DNA of 64,000 bases from Zygnema cylindricum (GCA_037447655.1 JBBHKE010000404.1:186001-250000); one strand, 5' to 3'; counted from the first letter of the stretch, positions 44,403 to 54,679 are shown. Numbers and translations: made by a program. Notes: generated by a model not told the origin, from the sequence alone.

Positions 44403-46859
44403 CTTACGGATCCTGGTGTTAAATGGGGAAAAATATATGCATTGGGCTGATTTGACTAAATCTTACCTTAAGCAAGTAAAGTTATATGATGTGGTCACTA
44501 GTGTTCTTTTGGATACGAACCCTGATTTTGAAAAGAAAAATGATGCTTTACATGTTCTCAAGTTTATTTTGGCAGAAGACTTAAACATGACGTATATCAG
44601 TATCACCACGGGATGTGAATTATGGAAGAGTTTGAGAGAATCTCATGTCATAGCTACTTAGCAGACTGAGGTTATAACTGCTGGAAAAATTTGGGATTAT
44701 AAATATACCGGGGGTGATATAAAATCATACTGTGGTGGTTTCAAACTTTTGTTGTCGGAAAATGCATGCTCCCGGGGGAATTTTCCTCCCTATCATCAAG
44801 CAATGATTTTAATGAGAGGGCTTCCTATTGAATATATACGAGCCTTGGAACAATTAAAGAGGTTAGAGATGAGTAAATGGAATATAGCTGGAGCTCAAGC
44901 TTATATTCTCGAGGAAGAGAGAAATAACATAGCATTGAATGGAAGACACTCACCAGTAGCTTACAATGCTCAGACATTTAGGCCGCCTGGATTTTCAGGA
45001 AATAAGAATTTTTCTCCTAATCCGAATTATAAGCAATTTGATAGATGTGTCTATTGTTTTGGTCAAGGTCATGTTTTCCGGCTGTGTCCGGCATTTATAA
45101 AAGCATGTGAAACAGGAATTTATCGTGCGAGATGGAAGGTGCGATCGGAGACTTCATCACCTTAATTTCCGGCATCAAAACTGCCGGTTAAAAATGTGGC
45201 TTTCTTTACAATTGACGAGATGGAGCAAGAAAATCCCACGGAAGAAAAGGACGATGTGGTCAGATTTCCGCAATCGGATGACGATGAATTCTTTGCTCTT
45301 GCGAAAGATCTCATGGAAGGACCTCAAGAGAACGGGTGGATTATGGATTCTGGGTGCTCTTGCCACATGTGCGGTAACCGTGCTTACTTCAAAACCCTCA
45401 ATCCAATTCCCACTCGTCAGATTTATTATGCGGATGACAACGGTGTGGAGGCTACGGCAAAGGGAAGCGTGGAGTTAGCATGTGACATCAATGGTCAGAT
45501 TGTAAAGAGGACCTTACATGATGTTCTCTATATTCCAAAATTTAAGAAAAATTTGTTTTCCACTTCGGTAGCTGAAATGAAAGGTTTTGAAATTTTGCAA
45601 AAGAATGGGAAAAAGGTAGTAAGCAAAGATGGGAGAGTATCTTTGGTAGGAACTAGAGGCCCAAACTTGTTGTAGCGGATGGACTTGGCTAATGAAATTG
45701 AATTTGCATACTCCAGTGTCCTTCCGGAAAATGTTTTGTGGCATAAGAGGCTCGGTCATGTTCATTATGAAAGGCTTGAAAATATAGTAAAGCAAAGTAT
45801 GATAGATGGTGTCAAATTAGGACAAAAAGAGTCTCATCTATGTGATGGTTGTGCTTTGGGAAAGCTTCACAAGCTGCCCCTACCTCAGACCGCGGATAAC
45901 CGGGCCACAGATTTATTGCAAATAATTCATTCAGATGTGTGGGGACCGTCAAAAGTCCCTTCACTTAGTGGCAGCCGGTTTTTAGTCACTTTTACAGATG
46001 AATTCTCCCGATACAGCAAAGTTTACTTTATGAAGGAGAAAAGTGAAGCGTTTACTCACTTCAAGCACTTTCGGATTTGGGCGGAAAAAACTTCACAAGA
46101 AGTCGATTCTCTCCCTTCGATCCGACAATGGAGGAGAATACATTTCTAATGCATTTTCAGATTTTTAAAAAGAAAATGGCATCTCTCGTCAATTTACATT
46201 TCCCTATACTCCGGAGCAAAACAGAGTATCGGAAAGACTTAACCAAACCTTAACGGAAAGTGCAAAATCTATGATGTTGGATAAATGGGTAGATTTTCAA
46301 TTTTGAGGTGAAGCTTTCTCCTGTGCATCTTATATTAAGAATAGAATAGAAATCAGAGCAGTAAAAAGAAAAACACCATATGAAGTATGGACCGGAAAGA
46401 AATCCAATGTGAGTCACTTCCGGGTTTTTGGTAGCAAATGCTTTATTTTAGACAATCTTCTTGTTTCTAAGCTTCATCCCAAATCCGTTCCCAGAATTTT
46501 TATGGGATATGATGATGATTCCCTAGGCTATAGGGTATACAATACAGATAGAAACACTCTTCAAGTTGCTAGGAATATTCAAGTTAAGGAAGAGAGTCAC
46601 TCGGTTGATGTTTTTGGCATGACAGATTTTGAGAAAAATGCCAAAATTCAAGAATATGTAATTTTTGAAAATGTTCCTCTTCAATGTGCGACAAGTTCTT
46701 CCTCATCTGTTGGCAGAGGATCATCTTCGGACATTTCAGTGATTCAGCCGGTAGGACCTACTCGGTCACCTCCTCCTCCTCTTCCTCCTCCTCCTCGGCG
46801 GACACGGTTGGCTCCAACAGTTCTAGCCTCAGATTTTCCGGGGGGAAGAAGGCAAAGCA

Positions 46860-47035
46860 GCAGGCTGCGGAACTGCGAAGCTGCTCTCCTTTCTGTTAGC
46901 ACGCTGGATCTAGATGAAAACTGTGAAACTGCAAAACTGCGAAGCTGCGAAGCTACTACGACGCTGCGAAGCTGCGATGCTGCAAAGCTGCGATATTGCT
47001 ACGACGCTGCGAAGCTACGAAACTGCGAAGTGAAC
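46860..47035 (+). repeat. Degenerate GCGAAGCTGC minisatellite in E11 linker
   Basis: Repeated variants of gcgaagctgc and ctacgacgctgcgaagc, translated without stops as a run of AKLRSCEA-like peptides between integrase and RT. Confidence 0.75.
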
Positions 47036-47544
47036 AAGTGGAGCATGCTCTATTTTTTGCCACTACGATGGAGCCAGGCACCATACAGGAAGCCTTTTCA
47101 GCCCCAGAAAAGGATAAATGGATTTTCGCGGCGAATGATGAAATGAGATCGATTATGGAGGCTCAAACTTGGGAGCTTGTCGAGCTTCCACCGGATCGGA
47201 AAGCCATCGGGGATTTGAGATGAAAGATTTAGGGGAGGCAAAGTACATTCTTGGAATTCAAGTAGAAAGGGATATACATCGGAGAATGATTTATCTAACG
47301 CAGCGGGAAGCAATTGGGAACATGCTTGAAAAGTTTGGCATGGCAGAGGCAAAGGGAAGTGCCCCTCCCATGGAATTTAAGCAAAAGGTAGAAGGCACGG
47401 AGACCGATAGAGGAGTCATTTTTGATGCCACCTTGGAATCAGGGGAGGCAGATTCTATGGTTGCCATTCTATATCGTCAGCTTGTCGGCAGTCTAATCTA
47501 CTTCATGAATTGCACACGTCCGGATATTGCGGCAGCAGTCGGTG

Positions 47545-47549
47545 CTTTA
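47545..47549. other. E12 target-site duplication, left
   Basis: cttta, matching 54003-54007. Confidence 0.95.
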
Positions 47550-48599
47550 TGAAACTCTGAGACCTCCATAAGTCCTCAGAGTGGACAGCTTCCAAGAAGC
47601 CTCTAGGATAATCCTGACCCCTTTGTGTTTAAGCAAAAATAACTGCCACCCTGGCAGACAAAAACTCTGACCAACTTCACCCCTGTGAAGAAAAGACTCC
47701 CCTGAGTCGATAGCAAAAAGAATCTCTGAATTTGCTCCCCTGAGCAGTAAGTTATGGAGGGTCAAAGTTGACCTTTTGTACAGAAGCTCTCTGGGAGAGG
47801 GGGTCCTATCTTCTAATTTTTCTAAGTCCTATCTCTCTCACAGACTCTATCTACTGATGTACGGAACCAATCATAATTGAGTTCCGTACGCAAAAGTACA
47901 GCTGCCGGTGTACTTTATGTACGGAAATTGTATGACATGGCCAAAATGTCAACACATGTCAAATCCGGATTCGGTGCCATAATCTCCGGAGATTCCACAA
48001 TCCAACGGAATTTCGCCACGCGTCATCCGATGTGGCAATGGCCACAAACCGCCGAAATCTTCCTCCGCGATCTCGGCGCTAATCCTGGCCGTCCGATTAA
48101 ATTCGGCTTTAATCGTAGCCGTAATAAATACATGCGTGGTATTTGTTTCATTTACGAAACAAATGCGCGGTACTGATTTGTGTCCGTACCGTAAGTCGTA
48201 CATTTATATATTACTGGATCTATGTATCCCGTAATTCATTTCAGTTAAATGGTTTATCGCACGTATACATATTTAAATAACTATCAAACTATATGCTACG
48301 TAACACTACCGCTAGACTTAACGGCTAAGGCTACCGGCTAATTCCTGTCTGCCGGCCGGTAGGTACAAGGATCAAATCCTGCCGCAGGCACTTTCCTTTT
48401 AATTAAATAAATAAACCCTAATATAAAATTCCCGTAAACCTCAGGATAGCCAAGGTAGCCATGGCTCTAGCTTCCTCTCCAATTTCTTAGTGACTGCGAC
48501 AAGTTTGAGAGTTGGAGAGAGAAGTTAGAGATAGACTGCCTCGACTTCTATATTTCTTTTCAGACCTAGAAAATACTAATAAAACCATTAGTTTCTACA
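47550..48599 (-). repeat. E12 3' LTR (1050 bp)
   Basis: Minus-strand ends TGTAGAAACT and CAGAGTTTCA. Confidence 0.96.
47886..47933 (-). promoter_or_regulatory. GTAC pentad module, E12 3' LTR
   Basis: GTAC at 47886, 47896, 47910 and 47919; GTAT at 47930. A further GTAC lies at 47859. Confidence 0.7.
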
Positions 48600-48612
48600 C
48601 TCCCCTTATTTT
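48600..48612 (-). promoter_or_regulatory. E12 polypurine tract
   Basis: Minus strand AAAATAAGGGGAG lies between the pol stop codon (48613-48615) and the 3' LTR with no spare base on either side. Confidence 0.85.
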
Positions 48613-49452
48613 CTAGTCAATCTTTAATTTCAGACCACACTTCTCCCTGCAAAAAATTAGCTTAGGGGAAGGCACAGGTTTGGTCATCATATCTGCTACC
48701 ATCTCACTATCTGGTCTGTACTCTAAACTGATTATTTTGTTTTCTACTTTCTCTCTAACAAAGCTGAGTCTGATGTCCATGTGTTTGGCTTTAAAATGGT
48801 GTTTAGGATTGGCAGAAATAGCGATTGCTGCCTGATTATCACAAAATATTTTCTGCACACCACTCTTAAGGTGACCAAGCTCACCAAGCAAAGACTTGAC
48901 CCACATCAATTCTTTTACAGCAGAGCAAGAGGCCATATACTCAGCCTCCATGGTGGACTGAGCAATAACATTTTGTTGTTTGCTACTCCAACAGCAAGCC
49001 CCATCACCCACATATAATACATATCCAGAAGTACATCTCCTCATCGGAGCATCACCATAACTTGCATCACTCCAAGTAGTGATGTCAGTATTCTCCCCAC
49101 CCAAATGCAACCATAGATCTCTAGTTCCTACCAAGTATCTAAGGACTCTCTTAGCTGCCTCCCAATCCTTCTTAGTGGGAGCATTTAGACTTCTACTCAG
49201 TACTCCTACAGCTGCAGCTAAATCCGGCCGGGTACAATTCATAAAATATATTAGACTTCCCACTACTTGCTTGTAAGGAATAGTCTGCATGAACTTCTGT
49301 TCATCAGGAGATAATTCCTCGTCTAAGACTATGACTCCTTCTTCCTCACTCCCCTCACTTCCCTTCTTCAATTCCATTGGAGTTGTACAACTATTAGCTT
49401 TATCCATTTGAAAATTTTCAAGCATGTTCCCTATTGCTTCATTTTGAGTCAA
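48613..49452 (-). CDS. E12 pol, RNase H part (after the frameshift)
   Basis: Last ~280 codons of the polyprotein. RNase H degrades the RNA strand of the replication hybrid. Motifs: PYKQVVGSLIYFMNCTRPDL (connection), ITTWSDASYGDAPMRRC (first Asp), MEAEYMASCSA (Glu), FCDNQAAIAIS (Asp) and KHMDIRLSFVREK. It ends KLKID and TAG immediately before the polypurine tract. The frame is displaced from the upstream ORF by one extra base in an A-rich run (about 49455-49470). E4 has the shorter run and keeps the frame there. Otherwise no stop. Confidence 0.93.
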   Translation of the reverse strand: MTQNEAIGNMLENFQMDKANSCTTPMELKKGSEGSEEEGVIVLDEELSPDEQKFMQTIPYKQVVGSLIYFMNCTRPDLAAAVGVLSRSLNAPTKKDWEAAKRVLRYLVGTRDLWLHLGGENTDITTWSDASYGDAPMRRCTSGYVLYVGDGACCWSSKQQNVIAQSTMEAEYMASCSAVKELMWVKSLLGELGHLKSGVQKIFCDNQAAIAISANPKHHFKAKHMDIRLSFVREKVENKIISLEYRPDSEMVADMMTKPVPSPKLIFCREKCGLKLKID

Positions 49453-52400
49453 TCTTATAATTTTTTATTTTTCGGTCTCTCTCTACTTGAATTCCCAAAA
49501 TATATTTTGCTTCCCCCATATCCTTCATTTCAAATCTCCCCTTAAGATCGGTTTTCAGTTTATTAATTTTTTCCATTGATTTACTTAAAACAAGCAAATC
49601 ATCAACATAAATTGCAATAAATATAAAACCTTCCTCATCTTCAAAAACATAGATTGAGTGATCTGAGCTGATCCGAATATATCCTAGACCGGTAAGAAAC
49701 TCATCAAGCTTCTTATTCCACTGTCGAGGCGCCTGTTTCAAACCATAAAGAGATTTAATCAGCCGGCATACCTTACTCTCCTCTCCTTCTTCCACAAACC
49801 CTTCGGGTTGTCGCATGAAGATCTCCTCTTCCAATTCTCCATGCAAAAAGGCTGTTTTGATGTCCATCTGGTGCACTTCCATGTCTTCCGCCGCTGCTAA
49901 ACTGAGAAGTATGCGGACGGAGGGAAATCTGACCACCGGGGCAAAGGTTTCCTCGTAGTCAATTCCTTCCTTTTGTGTAAATCCCTTTGCCACTAATCTG
50001 GCCTTGTAGCGCTCGATTGTGTTATCTGGGTTCAGTTTTAGTTTGAAAACCCACTTACAACCGATTGGTTTTCGGTTAGGTGGACAGTCCACCAGCTCCC
50101 AAGTATCGGCTGCCATGATTGAAGCCATCTCCTCATTGATGGCTGTCTTCCACCGGTTTCTTTCTGGACAAGTCATCGCCTCTCGATAAGTTTGAGGTTC
50201 ATCTTGATAAGATAGTTTAGTTACCTTGTTATTAACCTGTTTTTCTTGCAGTCTTTTGCTACTTCTCCTCCCCCCCTCAAAATCTGAGGCCGGAATAGAT
50301 GGTTCTCGTGGATTCTTTCGAACAAACTCGGCTTCTCCCCTATCCCTTGATTCCGAATCAATTTCCACCACGTCTTCCGCTTCGAGTAGAGTTGTCACTG
50401 GAGTTTCCACAGCCGAGTCCTTTTCGGTCTGATTTGTTCCTGCAAGAATGTCATCGTCTCTAAAACGTGGATAGTTAGGAAGCTCAAAGTCATCAAAATT
50501 TTCTGACTCAAATCTGATTTTTACTGACTTTGTATATTTGAAGGGATCCACAGACTTTCCTTCATCCATAACTACTAGATGCTTTACTAAGATTATATCT
50601 TCTCTTTTTAGATCATAAACTCTATATCCTTTAACATCCTCATCATATCCTAATAAGTATCCCGGTTTTCCTTTAGGATCTAGCTTCCAATTAGACCGAT
50701 CTGTATCTAGACTGAATACTTGACTGCCGAAAACCTTTAAATGAGATAAGTCTGGTTTCCGGCCTGTCCATCTCTCATAAGGTGTTTGATCTTTTATAGC
50801 TGAAGTAAGAACTATATTTTTGAGGTAATTAGCACCGTTCATTGCTTCTGCCCAAAACCTTTTTCCTATCTTCTTATCCGACAACATACTTCTAGCACTA
50901 TCACTTAGTGTTCTATTTAACCTTTCAGCTACCCCATTCTGTTCCTGATTTTCTGGAACTGTCTTTTGGTGTTGAACCCCATCTTCCCTCAAAAAATCCT
51001 CAAACTGGTTAGAAGTATACTCTCCACCATTGTCACTCCTTACTCTCTTGATTGGAGTTTCATGGAGTTTTTCGCTCCATGCTTTATATTGTCTAAAACA
51101 GTCCTCAGCCTCTGACTTGTTTTTCAAAAAATATACTCGGGAATACCGAGACCAATCATCAGTTATAGTCATCATAAATCTCTTCCCCCCCGGTGAGGGC
51201 ACTCTAGCCGGTCCCCAAATATCTGTGTGTACTAGATCTAGAAGTTTTTCTCCCTTGTAGGTGGTTGTTTTTGGAAAGGGTAATCTGTGTGCTTTACCTT
51301 GAGCACACCCACTACAATCACTTATATCATCACTCTCACTGAACTGAATCCCTTCCACCACTCCCATCTTTTTCATCTCTCTTAACTTATCTAGATTCAC
51401 ATGCCCAAGCCTCTTATGCCACATCATAATATCATGAACACCAGCATAATAAAGTTTCTTCGTTTCATTACTTAAGATCAGCCTAAACATCCCATGGCTA
51501 CCTTTCTCAGCAATGAAATAGACATCCTCCTCAAAACTAGCAGTAAAGACTCCTTCCCTAGTGCTAGTGAAAAAACCCTTATCATCTAATACTGATGTAG
51601 AGATAAGGTTTTTGTTCAGCTCCGGAATAAACAATACATCGGAGAATGTTAATATGGATGTCTTTCCTTTTACTAACACTTTCAGGTCTACCGATCCTAC
51701 AAGAGTAGTGGTGACTATCCTCCCATCCCCGTACTCTATCTCTACGGTGGGAATCTTTCTTATCTTAGTGAACAGGTGTCTATCCTTACACATGTGCATT
51801 GAGGCACCTGAATCTATAATCCAGCCTGCTTCACCTTTCAATCCACCGTAAGCACATTTCTGCCTTCGTGGAATTTCAACCTCAGTTTTCTCCTCCAACT
51901 CTTCATCCAAAAGGAGCTCATCGTCCTCGTCCTCGGATTCCGCCTCAAGTACTTGTGTGACAAGGGCTTTTTTCTTTCCTCTCGGGGTACCACCGGTCTG
52001 CCCCTCCTTTAACCGAAGCTCGGTTAGCTTGGTGCACTCTGCCATATAGTGCCCCGGTTTCTTACAAAAATGACATAAACCTTTGGGAGCCCTTGGTTCG
52101 AACTCGCCAACCTGTTTTTTTTGCTCCCTACCCCCATAGTTTCCGACTGGTTTCCGGGAATCCTTGTTCCTCCAATCGGTCGCTGTTGCCAAGGCTTGGC
52201 CACTCTTTCCTCCCCTTCGGATCTCAATCGTATTCTCTCGAACGAGAATCATCCCTACCACTGAGTTCCATATCCACCTTGAGTCTGGCAAGTCCTGCAC
52301 ACGGTTGACTATGTTCTCAAACTCATCAGGTAACTTCATTAGTAAACAGTTAACTTTTTCTTTTTCACTAAAAACTTTACCCGCACTCTCTAGCTCCATG

Positions 52401-52972
52401 AAGAGTGTAGCAAGCTCATTGCAAAAATCCAACATATTTCCCCCTTTGTATACATACTCCTTAACTTTCTGATCAGCCAACTGTTGTTGCTGAATCGTAC
52501 CACTTCGGTACATCTCTATGAGAGCCATCCAAAGATCGGATGCCCTCTCTACCTGCAAATGAGGACATGCAAGTTGTTGAGTGAGATGGCGTAGGATGAA
52601 GTGCTTTGCCGCCATATTGTTGAAGTCCCAGGTTTCAGTATCATTCTCCTCGTTCCTCGGAATAGGTGACATGAATGCTAAACCAGTTGCTATTGGTGTG
52701 GTCGCCTCCTTCTCCTTTCCTTTGTCCACCACCTCTCCTTCCTTTGTTTCCTCCGTTGAAGGTGAATCCTCTTTCCTGGTGAATCTGCTTCCTTTAAACC
52801 CTGGAGGAATTCCAAGACTTGATGGACGCCCCAATCGTCCACTCACTATCCCCCAAAACCTTTTTTCGCATAGAGCTCCTATCATCATACTTTCCCAGTA
52901 TATGAAGCCAATTCCATTAAAGATTGGTACCCTAGAGGGTGGGCCCATAACCTGAAACTCTGAGACCTCCAT
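49439..52972 (-). CDS. E12 gag-pol polyprotein: gag, protease, integrase, reverse transcriptase (1177 codons)
   Basis: Copia-type order, with integrase before RT. The start ATG at 52972 is in the 5' LTR (MEVSEFQ), and codons 7-12 are the primer-binding site. Gag runs to about residue 340 with CCHC knuckle CHFCKKPGHYMAEC near 297. Protease has IIDSGASMHMC near 386. Integrase has the zinc region WHKRLGHVNLDKL...CSGCAQGK at about 517-556, then HTDIWGP (579), RSDNGGEYTS (646) and NGVAERLNR (680), giving the D, D, E triad. An acidic linker with SDFEGGRRSSKRLQEK follows. RT has IGCKWVFKLKLNP (970) and IYVDDLLVLS (1122). The reading ends at KIKNYKIDSK by frameshift. All catalytic residues are present, so the enzyme parts look functional. 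Confidence 0.95.
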   Translation of the reverse strand: MEVSEFQVMGPPSRVPIFNGIGFIYWESMMIGALCEKRFWGIVSGRLGRPSSLGIPPGFKGSRFTRKEDSPSTEETKEGEVVDKGKEKEATTPIATGLAFMSPIPRNEENDTETWDFNNMAAKHFILRHLTQQLACPHLQVERASDLWMALIEMYRSGTIQQQQLADQKVKEYVYKGGNMLDFCNELATLFMELESAGKVFSEKEKVNCLLMKLPDEFENIVNRVQDLPDSRWIWNSVVGMILVRENTIEIRRGGKSGQALATATDWRNKDSRKPVGNYGGREQKKQVGEFEPRAPKGLCHFCKKPGHYMAECTKLTELRLKEGQTGGTPRGKKKALVTQVLEAESEDEDDELLLDEELEEKTEVEIPRRQKCAYGGLKGEAGWIIDSGASMHMCKDRHLFTKIRKIPTVEIEYGDGRIVTTTLVGSVDLKVLVKGKTSILTFSDVLFIPELNKNLISTSVLDDKGFFTSTREGVFTASFEEDVYFIAEKGSHGMFRLILSNETKKLYYAGVHDIMMWHKRLGHVNLDKLREMKKMGVVEGIQFSESDDISDCSGCAQGKAHRLPFPKTTTYKGEKLLDLVHTDIWGPARVPSPGGKRFMMTITDDWSRYSRVYFLKNKSEAEDCFRQYKAWSEKLHETPIKRVRSDNGGEYTSNQFEDFLREDGVQHQKTVPENQEQNGVAERLNRTLSDSARSMLSDKKIGKRFWAEAMNGANYLKNIVLTSAIKDQTPYERWTGRKPDLSHLKVFGSQVFSLDTDRSNWKLDPKGKPGYLLGYDEDVKGYRVYDLKREDIILVKHLVVMDEGKSVDPFKYTKSVKIRFESENFDDFELPNYPRFRDDDILAGTNQTEKDSAVETPVTTLLEAEDVVEIDSESRDRGEAEFVRKNPREPSIPASDFEGGRRSSKRLQEKQVNNKVTKLSYQDEPQTYREAMTCPERNRWKTAINEEMASIMAADTWELVDCPPNRKPIGCKWVFKLKLNPDNTIERYKARLVAKGFTQKEGIDYEETFAPVVRFPSVRILLSLAAAEDMEVHQMDIKTAFLHGELEEEIFMRQPEGFVEEGEESKVCRLIKSLYGLKQAPRQWNKKLDEFLTGLGYIRISSDHSIYVFEDEEGFIFIAIYVDDLLVLSKSMEKINKLKTDLKGRFEMKDMGEAKYILGIQVERDRKIKNYKIDSK
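52938..52952 (-). promoter_or_regulatory. E12 primer-binding site
   Basis: Minus strand GGTTATGGGCCCACC begins at the first base after the LTR terminal CA. Complementary over 15 nt to plant initiator tRNA-Met around the CAU anticodon (about nt 26-40). Confidence 0.82.
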
Positions 52973-54002
52973 AAGTCCTCAGAGTGGACAGCTTCCAAGA
53001 AGCCTCTAGGATAATCCTGACCCCTTTGTGTTTAAGCAAAAATAACTGCCACCCTGGCAGACAAAAACTCTGACCAACTTCACCCCTGTGAAGAAAAGAC
53101 TCCCCTTAGTCGATAGCAAAAAGAATCTCTGAATTTGCTCCCCTGAGCAGTAAGTTATAGAGGGTCAAAGTTGACCTTTTGTACAGAAGCTCTCTGGGAG
53201 AGGGGGTCCTATCTTCTAATTTTTCTAAGTCCTATCTCTCTCACAGACTCTATCTACTGATGTACGGAACCAATCATAATTGAGTTCCGTACGCAAAAGT
53301 ACAGCTGCCGGTGTACTTTATGTACGGACATTGTATGACATGGCCAAAATGTCGACACATGTCAAATCCGGATTCGGTGCCATAATCTCCGGAGATTCCA
53401 CAATCCAACGGAATTTCGCCACGCGTCATCCGATGTGGCGATGGCCACAAACCGCCGAAATCTTCCTCCGCGATCTCGGCGCTAATCCTGGCCGTCCGAT
53501 TAAATTCGGCTTTAATCGTAGCCGTAATAAATACATGCGTGGTATTTGTTTCATTTACGAAACAAATGCGCGGTACTGATTTGTGTCCGTACCGTAAGTC
53601 GTACATTTATATATTACTGGATCTATGTATCGCGTAATTCATTTCAGTTAAATGGTTTATCGCACGTATACATATTTAAATAACTATCAAACTATATGCT
53701 ACGTAACACTACCGCTAGACTTAACGGCTAAGGCTACCGGCTAATTCCTGTCTGCCGGCCGGTAGGTACAAGGATCAAATCCTGCCGCCGGCACATACCT
53801 TTTAATTAAATAAATAAACCCTAATATAAAATTCGCGTAAACCTCAGGATAGCCAAGGTAGCCATGGCTCTAGCTTCCTCTCCAATTTCTCAGTGACTGC
53901 GACAAGTTTGAGAGTTGGAGAGAGAAGTTAGTGATAGACTGCCTCGACTTCTATATTTCTTTTCAGACCTAGAAAATACTAATAAAACTATTAGTTTCTA
54001 CA
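52953..54002 (-). repeat. E12 5' LTR (1050 bp)
   Basis: Same length and ends as the 3' copy. Its last 20 bases contain the gag start codon. Confidence 0.96.
53289..53336 (-). promoter_or_regulatory. GTAC pentad module, E12 5' LTR
   Basis: GTAC at 53289, 53299, 53313 and 53322; GTAT at 53333. Confidence 0.7.
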
Positions 54003-54007
54003 CTTTA
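54003..54007. other. E12 target-site duplication, right
   Basis: cttta, second copy. Confidence 0.95.
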
Positions 54008-54162
54008 AGCCAGAGTTTACAAAATCCGAGGAGATCGGATTGGGAGGCAGCAAAGAGGGTTCTGCGGTATCTTGCAGGGACACGGAATTTGCGACTTGCT
54101 CTAGGTGGAGATGAAGTAAAAATTCAGACTGGGAGCGATGCGAGTTACGGAGACATGAATTA
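54003..54162 (+). pseudogene. E11 RNase H continuation
   Basis: Resumes the E11 frame after E12: SQSLQNPRRSDWEAAKRVL, then LALGGDEVKIQTGSDASYGD, including the first RNase H aspartate. It breaks off after SYGDM, where a deletion joins it to the middle of the 3' LTR. Confidence 0.88.
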
Positions 54163-54358
54163 TGCATGTGTTTTCTTTGGTGTATTTTTTTCATTGTGGC
54201 AAATTTGCAGACGTAGTGTGTGTCTCATTTGCTTAGAGCTTCATTGTGAATTTGGTCATTTGTGGGTATTCGTGAGAGTTTCCTCTTTGTACTTTAATTG
54301 TGATTATGGCAACTGCTGCTGTTGCGTCTTCTTCTTCTTCAGGGGCACCAGTTGCCTC
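54163..54358 (+). repeat. E11 3' LTR remnant
   Basis: Matches 44180-44385 from tgcatgtgttttctttgg to gttgcctcaaatcca. The first ~790 bp of this LTR and the end of pol are deleted. Confidence 0.85.
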
Positions 54359-54679
54359 AAATCCAATATCACTAACTTGTAGACCATTCCATTTTAACTG
54401 AGAGAACATACTAGAGCACAAAGACACAGTTGGACAAATAGTGCAAACCGAGATATTGCACGAAACAAATGTTCCGCACATATTATTCAACGGCTAATAT
54501 CAAAATTCGGTTTTGATCTAATGGCCACTGTGGGAGCTGACATCGTGGAATATTCGCCCTAGTGGCTTTCGGTACCACCTCACCTAGTGACATATGGCGC
54601 AAACTCATTGGTTTGCGGCATTTCTGGAGCGCACCAGAACAAGTTCGGATTTGACAGGCGTCAACTTCTTGGTCATGTC

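Larger units (their letters stand above)
44323..47549 (+). pseudogene. E11 gag-pol, internally deleted
   Basis: Start at 44323 inside the LTR (MATAPATASSSSS), then VMGPPLRILVLNGEKYMHW. Gag has a stop at 44659 and continues 44749-45165 with knuckle CVYCFGQGHVFRLC. Protease is WIMDSGCSCHMC (about 45337). Integrase shows WHKRLGHVHYERL, CDGCALGKLHKLPL and HSDVWGPSKVP, then a frameshift near 46100 and recovery at SHFRVFGSKC (46409). A repetitive linker follows. RT is almost entirely missing: LPPDRKAIG (about 47205) is joined to FEMKDLGEAKYILGIQ (about 47215), removing the catalytic YVDD. RNase H starts and is cut by E12 after RPDIAAAVGAL. Confidence 0.85.
47550..54002 (-). mobile_element. E12: nearly intact young Ty1/copia retrotransposon (6453 bp)
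   Basis: The best-preserved element. LTRs are 1050 bp each (47550-48599 and 52953-54002), differing at roughly 14 positions by eye. The target duplication is cttta; primer-binding site 52938-52952; polypurine tract 48600-48612. One reading frame of about 1450 codons has a single frameshift near 49455. Joining the E11 flanks restores GAL-SQSLQNPRRSDWEAAK, proving the insertion. It is the likely type of helper for E5 and a close relative of E4 and E7. Confidence 0.97.
43390..54358 (+). mobile_element. E11: diverged Ty1/copia element, interrupted by E12
   Basis: Plus-strand copia of a different lineage from E12. 5' LTR about 43390-44387, internal 44388-47549 and 54008-54162, and a remnant of the 3' LTR 54163-54358. 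E12 sits in its RNase H domain with a clean target duplication. The left boundary is placed where similarity between E8 and E10 gag ends. On the right it joins an E13 LTR fragment. Confidence 0.85.

Noticed and set aside
49439-49475. Programmed ribosomal frameshift in E12
   Set aside because: The shift falls between RT and RNase H, not at gag/pol. The related E4 sequence reads through in one frame with one base less in the run, so a mutation or sequencing error is simpler.
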